From positions 62,001 to 126,000 of the forward strand of contig JAIETP010000025.1 of the NCBI GenBank assembly GCA_019744975.1: a stretch of 64,000 nucleotides of DNA. Reading direction: 5' to 3'. Source of the DNA: Burkholderiales bacterium. Its GTDB lineage: Bacteria > Pseudomonadota > Gammaproteobacteria > Burkholderiales > SG8-41. Below are positions 25,444 through 34,604 of this stretch, one piece after another. The number at the start of each line of letters is the position of its first letter. The stretch's first letter is position 1. The position numbers and the translations under genes are program-made. The notes beneath the pieces are model-generated. The model was not told the origin of the DNA, ran no database searches, and saw nothing but the letters and a program-made list of their open reading frames with translations.

Positions 25444-25448
25444 GTTCA

Positions 25449-26402
25449 TCACAGTCCTTCAATAAACGCCACCATCCGCTTGCGCATCGCCGCATCCGGC
25501 AGCCGTCCGCGTCCGGCGTTCAGGTTGTCGATCATGTATTCGACCTTGTCAGTGCCGGGGATCACCGCGTTGACTGCCGGGTTGGCCAGCAGGTATTTCA
25601 GGAAAAACTGGCCCCAGGTCGTGGCGTCGAATTCCGCGGCCCAGTCCGGCACCGTTTTGCCGCGCACTGCGCGAAACAGCCGGGCGCGGCCGAAAGGCAG
25701 ATTGCACAGCAGCGTCGTTCCGGTGTCGGCGGCGACCGCAAGCAGGCGTGATTCGACGCTGCGTTCGGCCATCGAGTAGTTGACCTGGATGAAGTCGAGT
25801 TTGTCCTGCTGCATCATTTCAATCAGGCGGTCGTTGGCGCGCTCCTGATCCTGTGAATGGGTGACGCCGATGTAGCGGAAATAGCCCTGCTGTTTCCATT
25901 CGCGCACGATCGCGAGTTGCGATGCCACCATGTTTCTGTCGAGAAAACCGACGTTGTGCATTTGCATCAAGTCGATTTTCGGCGAGTGCAAACGCTGCTG
26001 CGAGGCCTTCATCTGTGCGACAAAGGCTTCGTTGTTATTGGCGCGCACCTTGGTTGCCAGAAAAACCTTGTCCCGTACTTTCATCGCGGCGAGAAGATCG
26101 CCAACCACCGGCTCCGCCGTGCCGTACGACGGGGCGGTATCGATCAGCCGGGCGCCGCCATCGAGCAGCGTTCGAATGACCTGTGTGCGTTCTGCGCGTT
26201 TTTCGGCGTCGCCGTCGATATCAAAAATGATCGCGGTGCCGAGGCCGATGACGGGCAGCATTTCTTTGCTTTTGGGGATTGCACGGCTGAGCAGGGGTTT
26301 TGCGGTTTGCGCGGCGGAGATGCCGGGCAGCGTGCCGGCGGCGAGGCCTGCGCCCAGCGCGAGCATTTCCCTGCGTGTATATAACTTATTGATTTTATTC
26401 AT
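25449..26402 (-). CDS. exported aldo/keto reductase (paralogue)
   Basis: The 317 residues begin MNKINKLYTRREMLALGAG, a twin-arginine-like signal, with probable cleavage near SAAQTA. The barrel has DTAPSYGTAE, LATKV and LMQMHNV, supplying Asp, Tyr, Lys and His. It aligns along its length with the protein at 22996-23943 (for example WGQFFLK and GRLPDAA near the ends). The first codons lie inside an AT-rich element and the start overlaps the Npt-like gene's stop as ATGA, so the two genes are coupled. Confidence 0.9.
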   Translation of the reverse strand: MNKINKLYTRREMLALGAGLAAGTLPGISAAQTAKPLLSRAIPKSKEMLPVIGLGTAIIFDIDGDAEKRAERTQVIRTLLDGGARLIDTAPSYGTAEPVVGDLLAAMKVRDKVFLATKVRANNNEAFVAQMKASQQRLHSPKIDLMQMHNVGFLDRNMVASQLAIVREWKQQGYFRYIGVTHSQDQERANDRLIEMMQQDKLDFIQVNYSMAERSVESRLLAVAADTGTTLLCNLPFGRARLFRAVRGKTVPDWAAEFDATTWGQFFLKYLLANPAVNAVIPGTDKVEYMIDNLNAGRGRLPDAAMRKRMVAFIEGL

Positions 26403-26413
26403 TTATTTGTTTC
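26376..26413 (-). repeat. AT-rich dispersed element, copy 6, on a stop/start junction
   Basis: On the minus strand it reads GAATAAAATCAATAAGTTAT after AACAAATAAAT. It encodes the last residues TNK and stop of the upstream gene and MNKINKLY of the downstream one. Confidence 0.7.
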
Positions 26414-27724
26414 TGCGATAGTGGGTGGAATTGATTGCGCTGCGCGGCGCTCATGACTGCGCCCCAGTCCCAGTGCGAGCGCGAGCCAGGCCAGGGCTAT
26501 TGGTACTGTGGCCAGCGAGATTGCGCCGAGTTCCATGCCGAAGCCGCGCAGCGCGTTAAACAGCCATCCGCTGGCAGCATCGCCACCGCGGAATACCACG
26601 TTGTCGATGACGTATTTGGCTTTGTATTTTTCTTCGCGATCGACCACGGTAAATAACAGTTCACGTGCCGGGTTGGAGATGGCGAAATTCGCGGCGCGTT
26701 GTGCCGCCTGAAAGGCAATGACGACCCAAAGCATGGGGGTCAGCGCCAGCGCGAGGAATCCCATCGCAAACACAAAAGGCAAAAAGGCGGCCGCCGGACC
26801 CGCACCGAAACGGCGGATGATTTTTCCGGTGACAACAAACTGCACGATGATGGTCAGCAGGCTGACGGCCAGATCAATCCGCGCAAAAATGGCAATGCGC
26901 CGGTTGGGGTCGTCGGACAGCGCGGCAACGATGTTGGCCTGCTGGAAATAGAGAAAGGTGCCGGCGAGCGACAGCAGTGCAACCCACAGCGCGATGCCGG
27001 CGAGGTACGGCGAGCGCAGCACCATCAAAAGACCGGCGATCCAGCCGCCGCCGAGGCCGTTGTTCGGCCGGGCGGCCTCAGCTGCAGATTCCTGTCCGGT
27101 TTTGAGCGCGCCTGCTGCGGCTTCGAGGCGCATCGCGCACAACACGGCGGCTTCGAGCAGCAGCGCCGCGATCAGCAGCAGGTTGGCGCGGCCGATGGGT
27201 TCGGCGAGTCCCACGGCAATCAGCGGGCCGAGCAAGGCACCGGCCGAGCCGCCGGCGGCGATGAAACCGAACAGGCGTTTGCCCTGTTCCGATTGGTACA
27301 AGTCGGCCATGAACGACCAGAACACCGAGACGGCAAACAGGTTGAACACGCTGATCCATACAAAAAACACGCGCGCGGTGTCGGCCAGCGCCACCTTGAA
27401 GGTCAGCAGCAGCCAGAAGATCAGGATGTTCGCGACAAAAAAATGATAGACCAGCGGAATGAAGCGCTGGCGCGGCACCCGTGCCACCAGCGCGCCGAAC
27501 AGCGGCATTACGGCGAGCATCACGACAAAGGTGGCGGTGAACAGCCAGGGCAGGTTTTTGATACCGCCGGCGAGGCCCATTTCGTCGCGTACCGGGCGCA
27601 GTACGTAATAGGCCGCGAGCAGGAAGAAAAAATAGGCGAATGACCACAGCAATGCGCGGATTTCGCCGGGGCGCACGGCGACGATGCGTGCCAGCCAGCG
27701 ATCGGGGATGAGGCCAGGGGTCAT
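26399..27724 (-). CDS. NTP/NDP-exchange-like membrane transporter
   Basis: This 441-residue, twelve-helix protein begins ALLWSFAYFFFLLAAYYVLR and has PVRDEMGLAGG and FSFMADLYQSEQGKRLFGF-like sequence. This is the pattern of Npt1/Npt2-related (ATP:ADP antiporter family) proteins found in free-living bacteria within the MFS clan. Free-living members are probably not nucleotide thieves and their substrate is unresolved. It is coupled to the exported aldo/keto reductase gene. Confidence 0.85.
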   Translation of the reverse strand: MTPGLIPDRWLARIVAVRPGEIRALLWSFAYFFFLLAAYYVLRPVRDEMGLAGGIKNLPWLFTATFVVMLAVMPLFGALVARVPRQRFIPLVYHFFVANILIFWLLLTFKVALADTARVFFVWISVFNLFAVSVFWSFMADLYQSEQGKRLFGFIAAGGSAGALLGPLIAVGLAEPIGRANLLLIAALLLEAAVLCAMRLEAAAGALKTGQESAAEAARPNNGLGGGWIAGLLMVLRSPYLAGIALWVALLSLAGTFLYFQQANIVAALSDDPNRRIAIFARIDLAVSLLTIIVQFVVTGKIIRRFGAGPAAAFLPFVFAMGFLALALTPMLWVVIAFQAAQRAANFAISNPARELLFTVVDREEKYKAKYVIDNVVFRGGDAASGWLFNALRGFGMELGAISLATVPIALAWLALALGLGRSHERRAAQSIPPTIAETNK

Positions 27725-27960
27725 GGGTCAGTCGGCTCGCTTGTTGTGCAAAATGTGAGGCCGGGCTGAGGCCGGGCAAACGATTGATTTTCAGTATAAC
27801 GGCCTGCGCGCCGGCGGTGCGGCAGGGTGCGCAGGGCAGTGGCGTCCAAGGGTGCTGAGTTACAATATGCGGAAAATCAGGCGCCCGCCGGCCACGTCCG
27901 CAGCAGGCGTCACCGTGATCGTGTCACCGTGATCGTTTGTCACTCCAGGAGGAAGCACAC

Positions 27961-28932
27961 ATGCCCGGTTTTCGTCTTGTTTTGCGCAGCATGATGGCTG
28001 TCATGCTGGTGGCCGTGTCCGCGGCCCATGCCCAGAATTTTCCGGTGAAACCAATCCGCATCATCGTGCCTTTCGGCGCCGGCGGCCCTGCTGATATTTA
28101 CGCGCGGTACCTGGCGCAGCAGATGCTGCAGCCGCTGGGCCAGCCCATGGTGGTCGAGAACCGGCCTGGCGCGGGATCCATCATCGGCACCGATGCCGTC
28201 GCCAAGTCACCGCCCGACGGATACACGCTGCTGCTGATGTCAAACACTCATACCGTCAACGAATCGCTGATCCCGAAAAAGCCTTTTACGCTGATGAAGG
28301 ATTTTGCGCCGGTAGCCCCAATCAATTATTCCGACCTGATCCTGGTTGTCCACCCCTCGCTGCCGGTGCGTAGTGTCGCCGAACTGGTCAAACTCGCCAA
28401 AGTCAAGGACAAGGGTCTCAACTATGCGTCCTCAGGCAACGGCACCCCGTACCACATGGCCGGCGAATATTTCAAATCGCTGATCAAGGCCGATATCGTG
28501 CACGTGCCGCACAAGGGCAGCGGCGAGGCGCGCACCAGCGTGTTGAGCGGCCAGGTCGAAATGATGTTCGATGCGGTGACAACGATGACCACGCATGCGC
28601 GCGCCGGCAAGGTGCGCGCACTGGCGACGACGGGGCAGAAACGCTCCAAGGTTACGCCGGAACTGCCGACGGTTGCGGAAGCGGGTGTCAAGGGATATGA
28701 AGCGACGATCTGGCTTGGCGTGATGGCGCCGGCGCAGACGCCGCGCCCCATCCTCGATCGCCTGAACGGGGAGATCACCAAGATCACCTCGCGCGCGGAG
28801 ACCGCTGCAAACTGGGAAAAGCAGGGCGCCGAGGCGATGGTGATGTCGGTGACAGAGTTTGAGAAGTATCTGAACCAGGACATCGCGAAGTGGGCGCAGG
28901 TGGTCAAGGTGTCGGGCGCCAAACCGGACTGA
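27961..28932 (+). CDS. Bug/TctC-family periplasmic binding protein (1)
   Basis: The start ATG follows AGGAGG. The 323-residue product has a Sec signal ending SAAHA and the Bug signatures IRIIVPFGAGGPADIYARYL, ENRPGAGSIIGT and PPDGYTLLL. Bug proteins capture organic acids for tripartite tricarboxylate transporters. It leads an apparent operon with two FAH-family hydrolases, so its ligand is likely degraded by them. The direct repeat GTCACCGTGATC occurs twice at 27909-27934, between the divergent transporter gene and this start. Confidence 0.94.
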   Translation: MPGFRLVLRSMMAVMLVAVSAAHAQNFPVKPIRIIVPFGAGGPADIYARYLAQQMLQPLGQPMVVENRPGAGSIIGTDAVAKSPPDGYTLLLMSNTHTVNESLIPKKPFTLMKDFAPVAPINYSDLILVVHPSLPVRSVAELVKLAKVKDKGLNYASSGNGTPYHMAGEYFKSLIKADIVHVPHKGSGEARTSVLSGQVEMMFDAVTTMTTHARAGKVRALATTGQKRSKVTPELPTVAEAGVKGYEATIWLGVMAPAQTPRPILDRLNGEITKITSRAETAANWEKQGAEAMVMSVTEFEKYLNQDIAKWAQVVKVSGAKPD

Positions 28933-28992
28933 ACGACCGGCCTTTTGTCGGGAATATTTTTTATCTGTTTTTGATCAACAAGGAGTTCAGGA

Positions 28993-29880
28993 ATGCGCCT
29001 GGTTACTTTTTCTGACGCCAAGGGTGTGCGTATCGGCGTGCACGACACGGAGTCCAACACCATTGTCGATCTCGCGGCGTCCACCCGGCTGCCGAAGGAA
29101 ATGACGGCGTTTGTCGCGCTGGGCAAAAAGGGCCTCTCGCGTGCGCGCAAGGCGGTTAAAAGCGGTGAGGGCCGCCTGCCGCTGGCCAGTGTCAAACTGC
29201 TGGCGCCGTTTCCGCGCCCTGCGAAAAACATCCTCTGCGTCGGCAAGAACTATCACGACCATGCCAGGGAATTCCACAACAGCGGCTTTGATGCCAGCGC
29301 CGGTGCGAATGCCATTCCCGATGTGCCGATCATGTTCACCAAGTGGCCGAATTCGGTGATCGGTCCCGGTGTCGCGATTCCCAGCGCCAACGATTACACC
29401 AATTCGGTGGATTACGAGGGTGAATTGACCGTGGTCATGGGCGAGGGCGGCCGCAACATCACGCAGAAAAACGCCTACAAACATGTCTACGGCTACACCA
29501 TCATCAACGACGTCACCGCGCGCACACTGCAGAACCGCCACAAGCAGTGGTTCCTCGGCAAAAGCCCGGATGGTTTCTGCCCGATGGGGCCATGCATCGT
29601 CACTGCCGATGAAATCAAGGATGTGACCCAGTTGCGTCTGATCACCAAGGTCAACGGCGAATTGCGCCAGGACGCCTTTGTCAGCCAGCTGATATTCGAC
29701 ATTCCGCGGCTGATCGAGGATTTGTCCAAGGTGATGACCCTGGAACCGGGCGACCTGATTGCCACCGGAACCTGCGCCGGTGTCGGCATCGGTTTTAATC
29801 CGCCCAAGTACCTGAAGCCCGGCGACCATGTGGCCATCACCATCGAACCCATCGGCACGCTCGAAAATCCGGTGGCTTAG
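28993..29880 (+). CDS. fumarylacetoacetate hydrolase family protein (1)
   Basis: The 295-residue protein has the FAH-type core. ILCVGKNYHDHAREF carries the catalytic His, DYEGELTVVMG the metal-binding acid, and HVYGYTIINDVTAR with GDLIATGTCAGVG forms the closing part. Such enzymes hydrolyse or decarboxylate beta-diketo acids and 2-oxo-dioates in aromatic catabolism. It lies between the first Bug receptor and a second FAH gene on the same strand, which suggests a common substrate pathway. Confidence 0.93.
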   Translation: MRLVTFSDAKGVRIGVHDTESNTIVDLAASTRLPKEMTAFVALGKKGLSRARKAVKSGEGRLPLASVKLLAPFPRPAKNILCVGKNYHDHAREFHNSGFDASAGANAIPDVPIMFTKWPNSVIGPGVAIPSANDYTNSVDYEGELTVVMGEGGRNITQKNAYKHVYGYTIINDVTARTLQNRHKQWFLGKSPDGFCPMGPCIVTADEIKDVTQLRLITKVNGELRQDAFVSQLIFDIPRLIEDLSKVMTLEPGDLIATGTCAGVGIGFNPPKYLKPGDHVAITIEPIGTLENPVA

Positions 29881-29899
29881 GTGATGCGATGAGGCTGCG

Positions 29900-30850
29900 A
29901 TGAGATTCTTCAGGTACAAGCGCAATGGCGCGCTGCGTTTGGGTGCGCTGGATGGTGAGGACGTGGTTGACCTTCTGGACGCGGCGCCGAATGGCACCGC
30001 GGCTGAAATGCTCGCTGCGTTTGCCGACATGAAGCGGTTGATCGCCGCCGGAACTGATGGTATCAGGGTGGCGAAGGCGGCACTGCGGTCGGCCGGCAGG
30101 GCGGCACGTACTCCGCTGGCCAAAGTGCAACTGCTGGCGCCACTCGTTCCCGATCTGATCCTGTGCAGCGGAGAAAACTACTGGGATCACCGCGAGGAGA
30201 AACCCGCGGTCACGCGCAAGGATCCGGAATTTTTCCTGAAAACCGGGCTTGGCGTGATCGCCCACGGCGAGGACATCGTGTCTGATCCGCGGGTGACCAA
30301 AAAACTCGATTACGAAACCGAACTGCTGATCGTCATCGGCAAGGCCGGGCGCCATATTCCGGCGTCCCGTGCACTGGAGCACATTTACGGTTACAGCGTC
30401 ATGAATGATGTCACCGCGCGCGATCGCCAGGTCACGCTGCGGCCCGATGGATCTTCGGTATACAACCTGGGGCCGGGCAAGAATTTCGATACCTGCGCAC
30501 CGATCGGTCCGGCGCTGGTGACTGCCGATGAGGTGCCCGATCCGCAGGCCCTGGCCCTGACAACACGGGTCAATGGTGAATTGCGGCAGAGTAATACCAC
30601 CGGAAAAATGATCTGGACCTGTGCGCAACTGGTCGAGTTTTTTTCGACTTTTGTCACCCTGCAGCCCGGCGTGGTGATTTCCACCGGAACGCCGGGCGGC
30701 ACCGCCTGGGGCACCGACGCCGAGCTCGGCGGCAAAAAACCGATGCGCAAGGATGTCGTGACCGCGGGGGGATACCTGCAACCCGGGGATGAAGTGGTTT
30801 GCGAGGTCGAGGGCGTCGGACGGCTGGTCAACCGCGTGGTGGCTGGCTGA
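29900..30850 (+). CDS. fumarylacetoacetate hydrolase family protein (2)
   Basis: The 316-residue paralogue starts MRFFRYKRNGALRLG and has ILCSGENYWDHREEKPA in place of the usual GxNY segment, then DYETELLIVIG and HIYGYSVMNDVTARD. The metal-binding acidic residues are kept. It follows the first FAH gene after 19 bases. The two differ enough that they probably act on successive or different intermediates. Confidence 0.92.
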   Translation: MRFFRYKRNGALRLGALDGEDVVDLLDAAPNGTAAEMLAAFADMKRLIAAGTDGIRVAKAALRSAGRAARTPLAKVQLLAPLVPDLILCSGENYWDHREEKPAVTRKDPEFFLKTGLGVIAHGEDIVSDPRVTKKLDYETELLIVIGKAGRHIPASRALEHIYGYSVMNDVTARDRQVTLRPDGSSVYNLGPGKNFDTCAPIGPALVTADEVPDPQALALTTRVNGELRQSNTTGKMIWTCAQLVEFFSTFVTLQPGVVISTGTPGGTAWGTDAELGGKKPMRKDVVTAGGYLQPGDEVVCEVEGVGRLVNRVVAG

Positions 30851-30872
30851 GACGGGTTGAAAAGAAAGGCGA

Positions 30873-30960
30873 ATTAACAGGATGAGCAGGATGTACGGGA
30901 TAAAAAGGGCGAGCACGCTTATGAGGTTTTAATCCTGAGTATCTTGTTCATCCTGTAAAT
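30873..30960. repeat. hairpin of ACAGGATGA-type tandem units
   Basis: The left arm (30873-30906) reads AACAGGATGAGCAGGATG and then ACGGGATAAAA. The right arm (30927-30960) is its near-complement, containing TTCATCCTGTAAAT. Arms of about 34 bases pair with few mismatches. It sits between the FAH and Bug genes. Confidence 0.85.
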
Positions 30961-30999
30961 TTTTTTTTGGCATATCAAAAAAACCGGAGGAGAAAAATC

Positions 31000-31965
31000 A
31001 TGAATATCCGTTATCTGATGTCCGTGTTGCTGCTGACCTGTGGCGTGGCACAGGCGCAGGAGACGTTCCCCAGTCGTCCGATCACCATGATCGTGCCCTT
31101 CCCGCCGGGTGGTGTGGCCGACATCACCGGCCGTCCGACGGCCGCGGCACTGGAAAAAATTCTCAAGCAGCCGGTGGCCATCACCAACCGGCCGGGCGCC
31201 GGCGGAGCGGTGGGTAATGCCGCGGTGGCCAATGCCAAACCCGACGGTTATACCGTGCTGATGGCGCTGTCGAGCATTACGGTGATTCCCGAAGCGGACA
31301 AGCTGTTCGAGCGCAAGCCGGCGTATGCACTGGATCAACTGGCGCCGGTGGCGCTGATTTCAGCCGATCCGGTGATTCTGGTGGTGCATCCTTCGCTGCC
31401 GGTTAAAACGCTGAAGGAAGTCGTCGCGCTGGCGCGCAAGCAGCCGGGTGAACTGTCGTTCTCGTCTTCCGGTGTTTACGGCGCGCTGCACATGCCGATG
31501 GAAATGTTCCTGCACGCGGCCAAACTCAAAATGCGCCACGTACCGACCACTGGCGGCGGTCCGGCCATCACGCAACTGCTGGGCGGCCATGTCACCATGT
31601 CTGCCGGTGGTCCTGCCGCGATCAGCGGCCACGTCAAGGCCGGCAAGCTGCGCACCGTCGTCAGCTGGGGGGCGGAGCGCCATCCGAACTATCCGGACGT
31701 GCCGACGTTCAAGGAGCAGGGCTACGACATCGTCTATTACATCTGGGCGGGGATGTTCGTACCCGCGGCGACGCCGGCGCCGGTGCTCAAGGTGCTGCGC
31801 GACGCCACGCGGCAGGCCGTTGCCGATCCCGATTTCAAAAACCAGATGGCCAAACTGAATTCGCCGGTGCAGTACCTGGATGCGCCGGAGTTCGCCAAAT
31901 ACCTGGATGCCGATGCCAAACGGCTGGCGGCCGTGGTGAAGGTCGTCGGCAAGGTCGGCGGTTAA
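31000..31965 (+). CDS. Bug/TctC-family periplasmic binding protein (2)
   Basis: The start ATG is preceded by GGAGGAG. The 321-residue product has a signal ending VAQAQ and the motifs ITMIVPFPPGGVADITGR, TNRPGAGGAVG and KPDGYTVLM. It lies six bases upstream of tctB and tctA, so this is the true receptor of the only complete tripartite tricarboxylate transporter here. Substrates are C4-C6 organic acids by family knowledge. Confidence 0.95.
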   Translation: MNIRYLMSVLLLTCGVAQAQETFPSRPITMIVPFPPGGVADITGRPTAAALEKILKQPVAITNRPGAGGAVGNAAVANAKPDGYTVLMALSSITVIPEADKLFERKPAYALDQLAPVALISADPVILVVHPSLPVKTLKEVVALARKQPGELSFSSSGVYGALHMPMEMFLHAAKLKMRHVPTTGGGPAITQLLGGHVTMSAGGPAAISGHVKAGKLRTVVSWGAERHPNYPDVPTFKEQGYDIVYYIWAGMFVPAATPAPVLKVLRDATRQAVADPDFKNQMAKLNSPVQYLDAPEFAKYLDADAKRLAAVVKVVGKVGG

Positions 31966-31971
31966 GCGGTC

Positions 31972-32442
31972 ATGACCGGGAACGGGATCAAAAGCGACCG
32001 TATCAAAAGCGATCAGGTTTCCGGTCTGATGCTGGCCGCGCTGGCGGCCTGGATCTGGTGGCTGAACCGCGCATTTCCGGTCGGCACGCTGTCCGATCCG
32101 GGGCCCGGTTATGTGCCCTTGTTGCTGGCGATCGGGCTGGGCGGCATCGGCCTGATGATCGCGGCCTTCGGCGGGCGCTCGACCGCATTGCGCGAAATCC
32201 GCTGGCCCGAGTCCGGTCGTGCCGCGGTGATCCTGCTGGCCTGCGTGTTTGCCACGCTGGGCCTGGAATACATCGGTTACCGGCTGACCATCATGGTGTT
32301 CCTGGTGTTTTTTCTGGGCGTGGTTGAACGCAAGAAGCCGCTGGCCGTGGCGCTGGTGGCGGCAGGATTCAGCATGATTTCGTTTTACGTGGTCGGCGTC
32401 CTGCTCAAGGTGCCGCTGCCGCGCGGGCCCTGGGGATTCTGA
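31972..32442 (+). CDS. tctB: TctB-family small membrane subunit
   Basis: The 156-residue protein has four hydrophobic helices, beginning SGLMLAALAAWIWWL and with GTLSDPGPGYVPLLLAIGLG, the standard TctB opening. It forms the small membrane subunit of the tripartite transporter. Its stop overlaps the tctA start by one base (TGATG). Confidence 0.9.
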   Translation: MTGNGIKSDRIKSDQVSGLMLAALAAWIWWLNRAFPVGTLSDPGPGYVPLLLAIGLGGIGLMIAAFGGRSTALREIRWPESGRAAVILLACVFATLGLEYIGYRLTIMVFLVFFLGVVERKKPLAVALVAAGFSMISFYVVGVLLKVPLPRGPWGF

Positions 32443-33965
32443 TGCAGGAAACCCTGCATGGCCTGATGATGGGATTTTCGGTGGCCTTCCAGCCGGAGGT
32501 GCTGATGTATGCCTTCGCCGGCTGCATCATCGGCACACTGGTCGGCATGATGCCGGGGCTGGGGCCGCTGGCCGGCATCAGCCTGCTGCTGCCGGCGACC
32601 TTCGGCCTGAATCCGATCATCGCCATCGTGCTGCTCGCCGGGGTTTATTACGGCGCGATGTACGGCGGTTCAACAACCTCCATCCTGATGCGCATACCCG
32701 GCGAGGCGGCGTCGGTGATGACCTGCGTCGATGGTTATGCGATGACGCAGCAGGGGCGTGCCGGCCCGGCGCTGGCGATCGCCGCCATCGGCTCTTTTAT
32801 CGCCGGCACACTGGGCGTGGTCGGCCTGATGCTGCTGGCGCCGACGCTGGCGGATTTTGCGCTGCGCTTCGGTCCGCCCGAATACACCGCGCTGCTGCTG
32901 ATGGGTTTGTTCGTGCTGGCCTATATGAGCGGCGGCTCGATGCTGAAAACGCTGGCGATGGCGGTGTTCGGCCTCTTGCTCGGCATGATCGGCATCGACG
33001 CGATGAGCGGTTACACCCGCTTCAATTTCGGCATCATCGAACTCGGAGATGGCGTGGGCATCGTGCCGGTGGCGGTGGGGCTGTTCGGCATTTCCGAAAT
33101 TCTGCTCACCGCGGGGCAACCCGATCCGCCCAAAGTACAACAACCGACGCTGCGCGAACTGGTGCCGTCGCGGGAGGATCTGCGTTTGTCGGTCGGCCCC
33201 ATCCTGCGCGGCAGCCTGCTCGGTTTCATGATCGGCATCATTCCCGGCGCGGCGCACATCATTTCTTCGTTTGTGTCGTACGGCATTGAACGGCGCATCT
33301 CGAAACATCCGGAACGTTTCGGCAAAGGCGCGATCGAGGGCGTCGCCGGTCCGGAGTCGGCGAACAACGCGGCGGCGACCGGCGCTTTCGTGCCGATGCT
33401 GGCGCTGGGCATACCGACCAGTCCGGTGACTGCGGTGATGATCGCGGCGATCATGGTCCACGGCATCCTGCCGGGCCCGATGCTGATCCAGCAGCAGCCG
33501 GATCTGTTCTGGGGTTTTGTCGCCAGCATGTATGTCGGCAACGTGGTGCTGCTGGTCTTGAATCTGCCGATGGTCGGTTTGTTCGTGAATCTGCTGCGCA
33601 TACCCTATGCGTACCTTTATCCCTGCATCCTTGCGTTTTGCATCCTCGGCTGTTATTCGGTCAGCAACAGCATGATCGACGTATGGATCATGCTGGGCAT
33701 GGGCGGTATTGGTTATGTATTGCGCAAACTCGCATTTGACCTGGCCCCCGTGGCGCTGGGTCTGGTGCTGGGCCCCATGCTCGAATTGTCGTTGCGCCAG
33801 TCACTGGCGCTGAGCGGCGGTACTTATGGCATATTCCTCGAGCGGCCGATCGCGGTGGTGATGCTCGCACTGGGCCTGTTGCTGCTGCTGCTGGCCTTGA
33901 GGCCGCTGCTGCTCAAAAGCCGCGACTGGCGCAGCAAGGTTGGTCTGGATGAGCCGGCAGCCTGA
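32442..33965 (+). CDS. tctA: TctA-family large membrane subunit
   Basis: This 507-residue, twelve-helix permease has the family's strongest motifs. GTLVGMMPGLGPLAGISLLL and YYGAMYGGSTTSILMRIPGE lie in the first half, with IGIIPGAAHIISSFVSYGIE and FVPMLALGIPTSPVTAVM in the second. Together with TctB and the preceding Bug protein it makes a sodium- or proton-driven organic acid importer. An AT-rich element follows its stop after about 20 bases. Confidence 0.96.
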   Translation: MQETLHGLMMGFSVAFQPEVLMYAFAGCIIGTLVGMMPGLGPLAGISLLLPATFGLNPIIAIVLLAGVYYGAMYGGSTTSILMRIPGEAASVMTCVDGYAMTQQGRAGPALAIAAIGSFIAGTLGVVGLMLLAPTLADFALRFGPPEYTALLLMGLFVLAYMSGGSMLKTLAMAVFGLLLGMIGIDAMSGYTRFNFGIIELGDGVGIVPVAVGLFGISEILLTAGQPDPPKVQQPTLRELVPSREDLRLSVGPILRGSLLGFMIGIIPGAAHIISSFVSYGIERRISKHPERFGKGAIEGVAGPESANNAAATGAFVPMLALGIPTSPVTAVMIAAIMVHGILPGPMLIQQQPDLFWGFVASMYVGNVVLLVLNLPMVGLFVNLLRIPYAYLYPCILAFCILGCYSVSNSMIDVWIMLGMGGIGYVLRKLAFDLAPVALGLVLGPMLELSLRQSLALSGGTYGIFLERPIAVVMLALGLLLLLLALRPLLLKSRDWRSKVGLDEPAA

Positions 33966-33983
33966 GTTTGCCGGAGTCCGGAT

Positions 33984-34020
33984 TTATTATAAGTATTTGT
34001 TTTTAAAGGTATTTTTGTGA
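33984..34020 (-). repeat. AT-rich dispersed element, copy 7, on a start codon
   Basis: On the minus strand it reads TTTAAAAACAAATACTTATA. Seen from the downstream gene it supplies AAAGG as a ribosome site (34005-34009) and the GTG start itself at 34017. Confidence 0.75.
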
Positions 34021-34604
34021 TTTTTCGGGTAATGGCCGGCCTTGGCCTGATGCTGTGTGTGTTGTTTGCCGGGCCCACCCGGGCCGTGGCGGACGAGCCG
34101 CAACTCACCGGCGGGCCTTATGTGCCGACGCCGCAACGCGTGGTGGACGCAATGCTCGCCATTGCCGGCGTCTCCGACCGTGATTATGTGATCGACCTCG
34201 GCTCCGGCGATGGCCGCATCGTCATCAGTGCCGCGCAAAAGTTCGGTGCCCGCGGCAAGGGTTACGACATCGACGGTGAACTGGTGGAGCGCAGCAACGC
34301 GGCAGCGCGCAAAATCGGCATGGAGCAGCGGGTGCGTTTCGAGCAGCGTGACGTGCTGCAGGCCGATATCGCGGAAGCGACAGTCATCACGCTCTACCTG
34401 CTGCCCGACATGATGCGCCTGCTGCGCGCCAAGTTCCTGCGCGAACTGAAACCGGGCACCCGCATCGTTTCCCACGATTTTGATTTCGGCGACTGGAAAC
34501 CGGAACGCACGGTGAATCTCGACCTCGACGAAAAATACGATGTCACCGGCAGTTGGTCCTCGACCATCCACCTGTGGACGGTGCCGCCCCGGTCTCTGCA
34601 GTGA
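34017..34604 (+). CDS. class I methyltransferase with an export signal
   Basis: The 195-residue protein starts with an apparent signal (MAGLGLMLCVLFAGPTRAVA) followed directly by YVPTPQRVVDAMLAIAGV and the SAM-binding loop VIDLGSGDGRIVI, with an acidic residue at YDIDGEL. Such Rossmann methyltransferases normally act in the cytoplasm, so the leader is odd; it may be a membrane anchor. The start codon lies in an AT-rich element; the ATG at 34032 is an alternative. It overlaps the following MFS gene. Confidence 0.85.
   Translation: MIFRVMAGLGLMLCVLFAGPTRAVADEPQLTGGPYVPTPQRVVDAMLAIAGVSDRDYVIDLGSGDGRIVISAAQKFGARGKGYDIDGELVERSNAAARKIGMEQRVRFEQRDVLQADIAEATVITLYLLPDMMRLLRAKFLRELKPGTRIVSHDFDFGDWKPERTVNLDLDEKYDVTGSWSSTIHLWTVPPRSLQ

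Noticed and set aside
28950-28982. Another AT-rich element copy before the first FAH gene
   Set aside because: It is T-rich (ATATTTTTTATCTG) but the core match is poor; it looks like an ordinary leader.
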